A stretch of 64,000 nt of DNA from Candidatus Scotarchaeum otlingeri (GTDB lineage: Archaea; Thermoproteota; Nitrososphaeria; Geothermarchaeales; JDFR-13), in the NCBI GenBank assembly GCA_002011075.2, contig MTMA02000006.1:1046599-1110598 (forward strand), written 5' to 3'. The translations under genes were made by a program, and so were the position numbers. The notes beneath the pieces are model-generated. The model saw only the letters and a program-made list of their open reading frames with translations. It had not been told where the DNA came from and searched no databases. Of the stretch, positions 63,729 through 64,000 are shown in pieces. The number at the start of each line of letters is the position of its first letter. Position 1 is the stretch's first letter.

Positions 63729-64000
63729 TTACCGCTCTTTTTTACCAACTATATTAAATATATTCCATCTCTTCTTTATCCATATTATATAGATAATAAA
63801 TATAGTAAGTGTAATAGGCATGACTATTATCATCCCGATAAAGTCATCATAAGGTGGCGGTGGAAGACCATCGATTACTATATCATATAGAAAAGTGTAG
63901 ACATCCGAGAAAAGGACTCTTCCCGATAATTCTCCTTTAAATGTAATATCCCCTCCATCTACTACCTTTAGAAATGGGTATCGATTAACTATAGCATTCT
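63729..64000 (-). CDS. C-terminal end of a membrane-anchored, probably surface-exposed protein (5' end outside window)
   Basis: The minus strand from the right edge to a TAA at 63729-63731 gives about 90 residues with no stop. The part begins with beta-type sequence (FLKVVDGGDITFKGELSGR, VYTFLYDIVIDGLPPPPYDD). One membrane helix follows (IGMIIVMPITLTIFIIYIIW) and then a basic tail, KKRWNIFNIVGKKER. The topology is an outside domain with a C-terminal anchor and cytoplasmic tail. The family cannot be told from this end. A proline-rich PPPP stretch precedes the helix. It is the first visible gene of the glycan operon. Confidence 0.7.
   Translation of the reverse strand, partial: NAIVNRYPFLKVVDGGDITFKGELSGRVLFSDVYTFLYDIVIDGLPPPPYDDFIGMIIVMPITLTIFIIYIIWIKKRWNIFNIVGKKER

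Noticed and set aside
1-64000. Insertion sequences, integrase genes, rRNA or tRNA
   Set aside because: No transposase or integrase motifs, no terminal inverted repeats around any gene, and no rRNA or tRNA consensus were found on reading both strands.

Overview
The window is about 64 kb of an archaeal chromosome, most likely from a thermophilic member of the Thermoproteota (crenarchaeal side). The reasons are a group II chaperonin (thermosome), archaea-typical families (DUF1616, DUF1464, a methanopterin-type RFAP synthase homologue, Dph6, a DUF35/thiolase pair), GGTG/GGAGG Shine-Dalgarno signals, TATA-type promoters including an apparent leaderless one, and heavy use of ATA, AGA and AGG codons. 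I see no rRNA, tRNA, CRISPR array, integrase or intact transposase. The genus cannot be fixed from what is here.

Region 1 (1-19.2 kb) is a fatty-acid/acyl-CoA oxidation locus. It holds acyl-CoA synthetase, SCP2, acyl-CoA dehydrogenase, a fused 3-hydroxyacyl-CoA dehydrogenase/enoyl-CoA hydratase, a stand-alone crotonase and two different thiolases, one with a DUF35 partner. There are two separate electron-transfer flavoproteins. One is a plain EtfAB in the synthetase operon. The other is an EtfAB with FixC and FixX. A cut-off membrane Fe-S oxidoreductase at the left edge looks like an ETF:quinone oxidoreductase. Homoserine dehydrogenase sits among them.

Region 2 (19.3-37.5 kb) is housekeeping and membrane genes: a DUF1616 protein, the thermosome, a MoxR/DUF58/DUF4350/DUF4129-like surface operon, a kinase plus APS kinase pair, DUF1464, an RFAP-synthase-like GHMP protein, a Tat-exported metallophosphoesterase, a Dph6-glutaminase pair, a MetE-like protein and a two-gene membrane unit.

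Region 3 (37.5-51.6 kb) returns to C3/C4 metabolism. 4-hydroxybutyryl-CoA dehydratase has all Fe-S ligands. A cysteine/cystathionine synthase-methyltransferase pair follows. Then comes an AlbA_2/Schlafen-type regulator flanked on both sides by matching phased arrays of a 9-bp motif, and two more methyltransferases. A complete three-subunit acetone-carboxylase-type enzyme follows, with acetoacetyl-CoA synthetase next to it. Together with the thiolases and the dehydrogenase/crotonase fusion, these genes could carry acetone to acetoacetate, acetoacetyl-CoA and acetyl-CoA, and connect crotonyl-CoA to 4-hydroxybutyryl-CoA.

Region 4 (52.3-64 kb), after a 720-bp gene-free gap, is a one-strand and visibly more AT-rich glycan/surface-polymer locus. 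It has six glycosyltransferases, two thymidylate-kinase-like proteins, two nucleotidyltransferase-fold proteins, one possible beta-propeller protein and the membrane-anchored end of a protein cut by the window edge.

The observations most worth follow-up are the duplicated TTWACGATA arrays around the AlbA_2 gene, the kinase/nucleotidyltransferase pairs inside the glycan locus, the acetone-carboxylation module, the two-ETF arrangement and the Dph6-glutaminase overlap.
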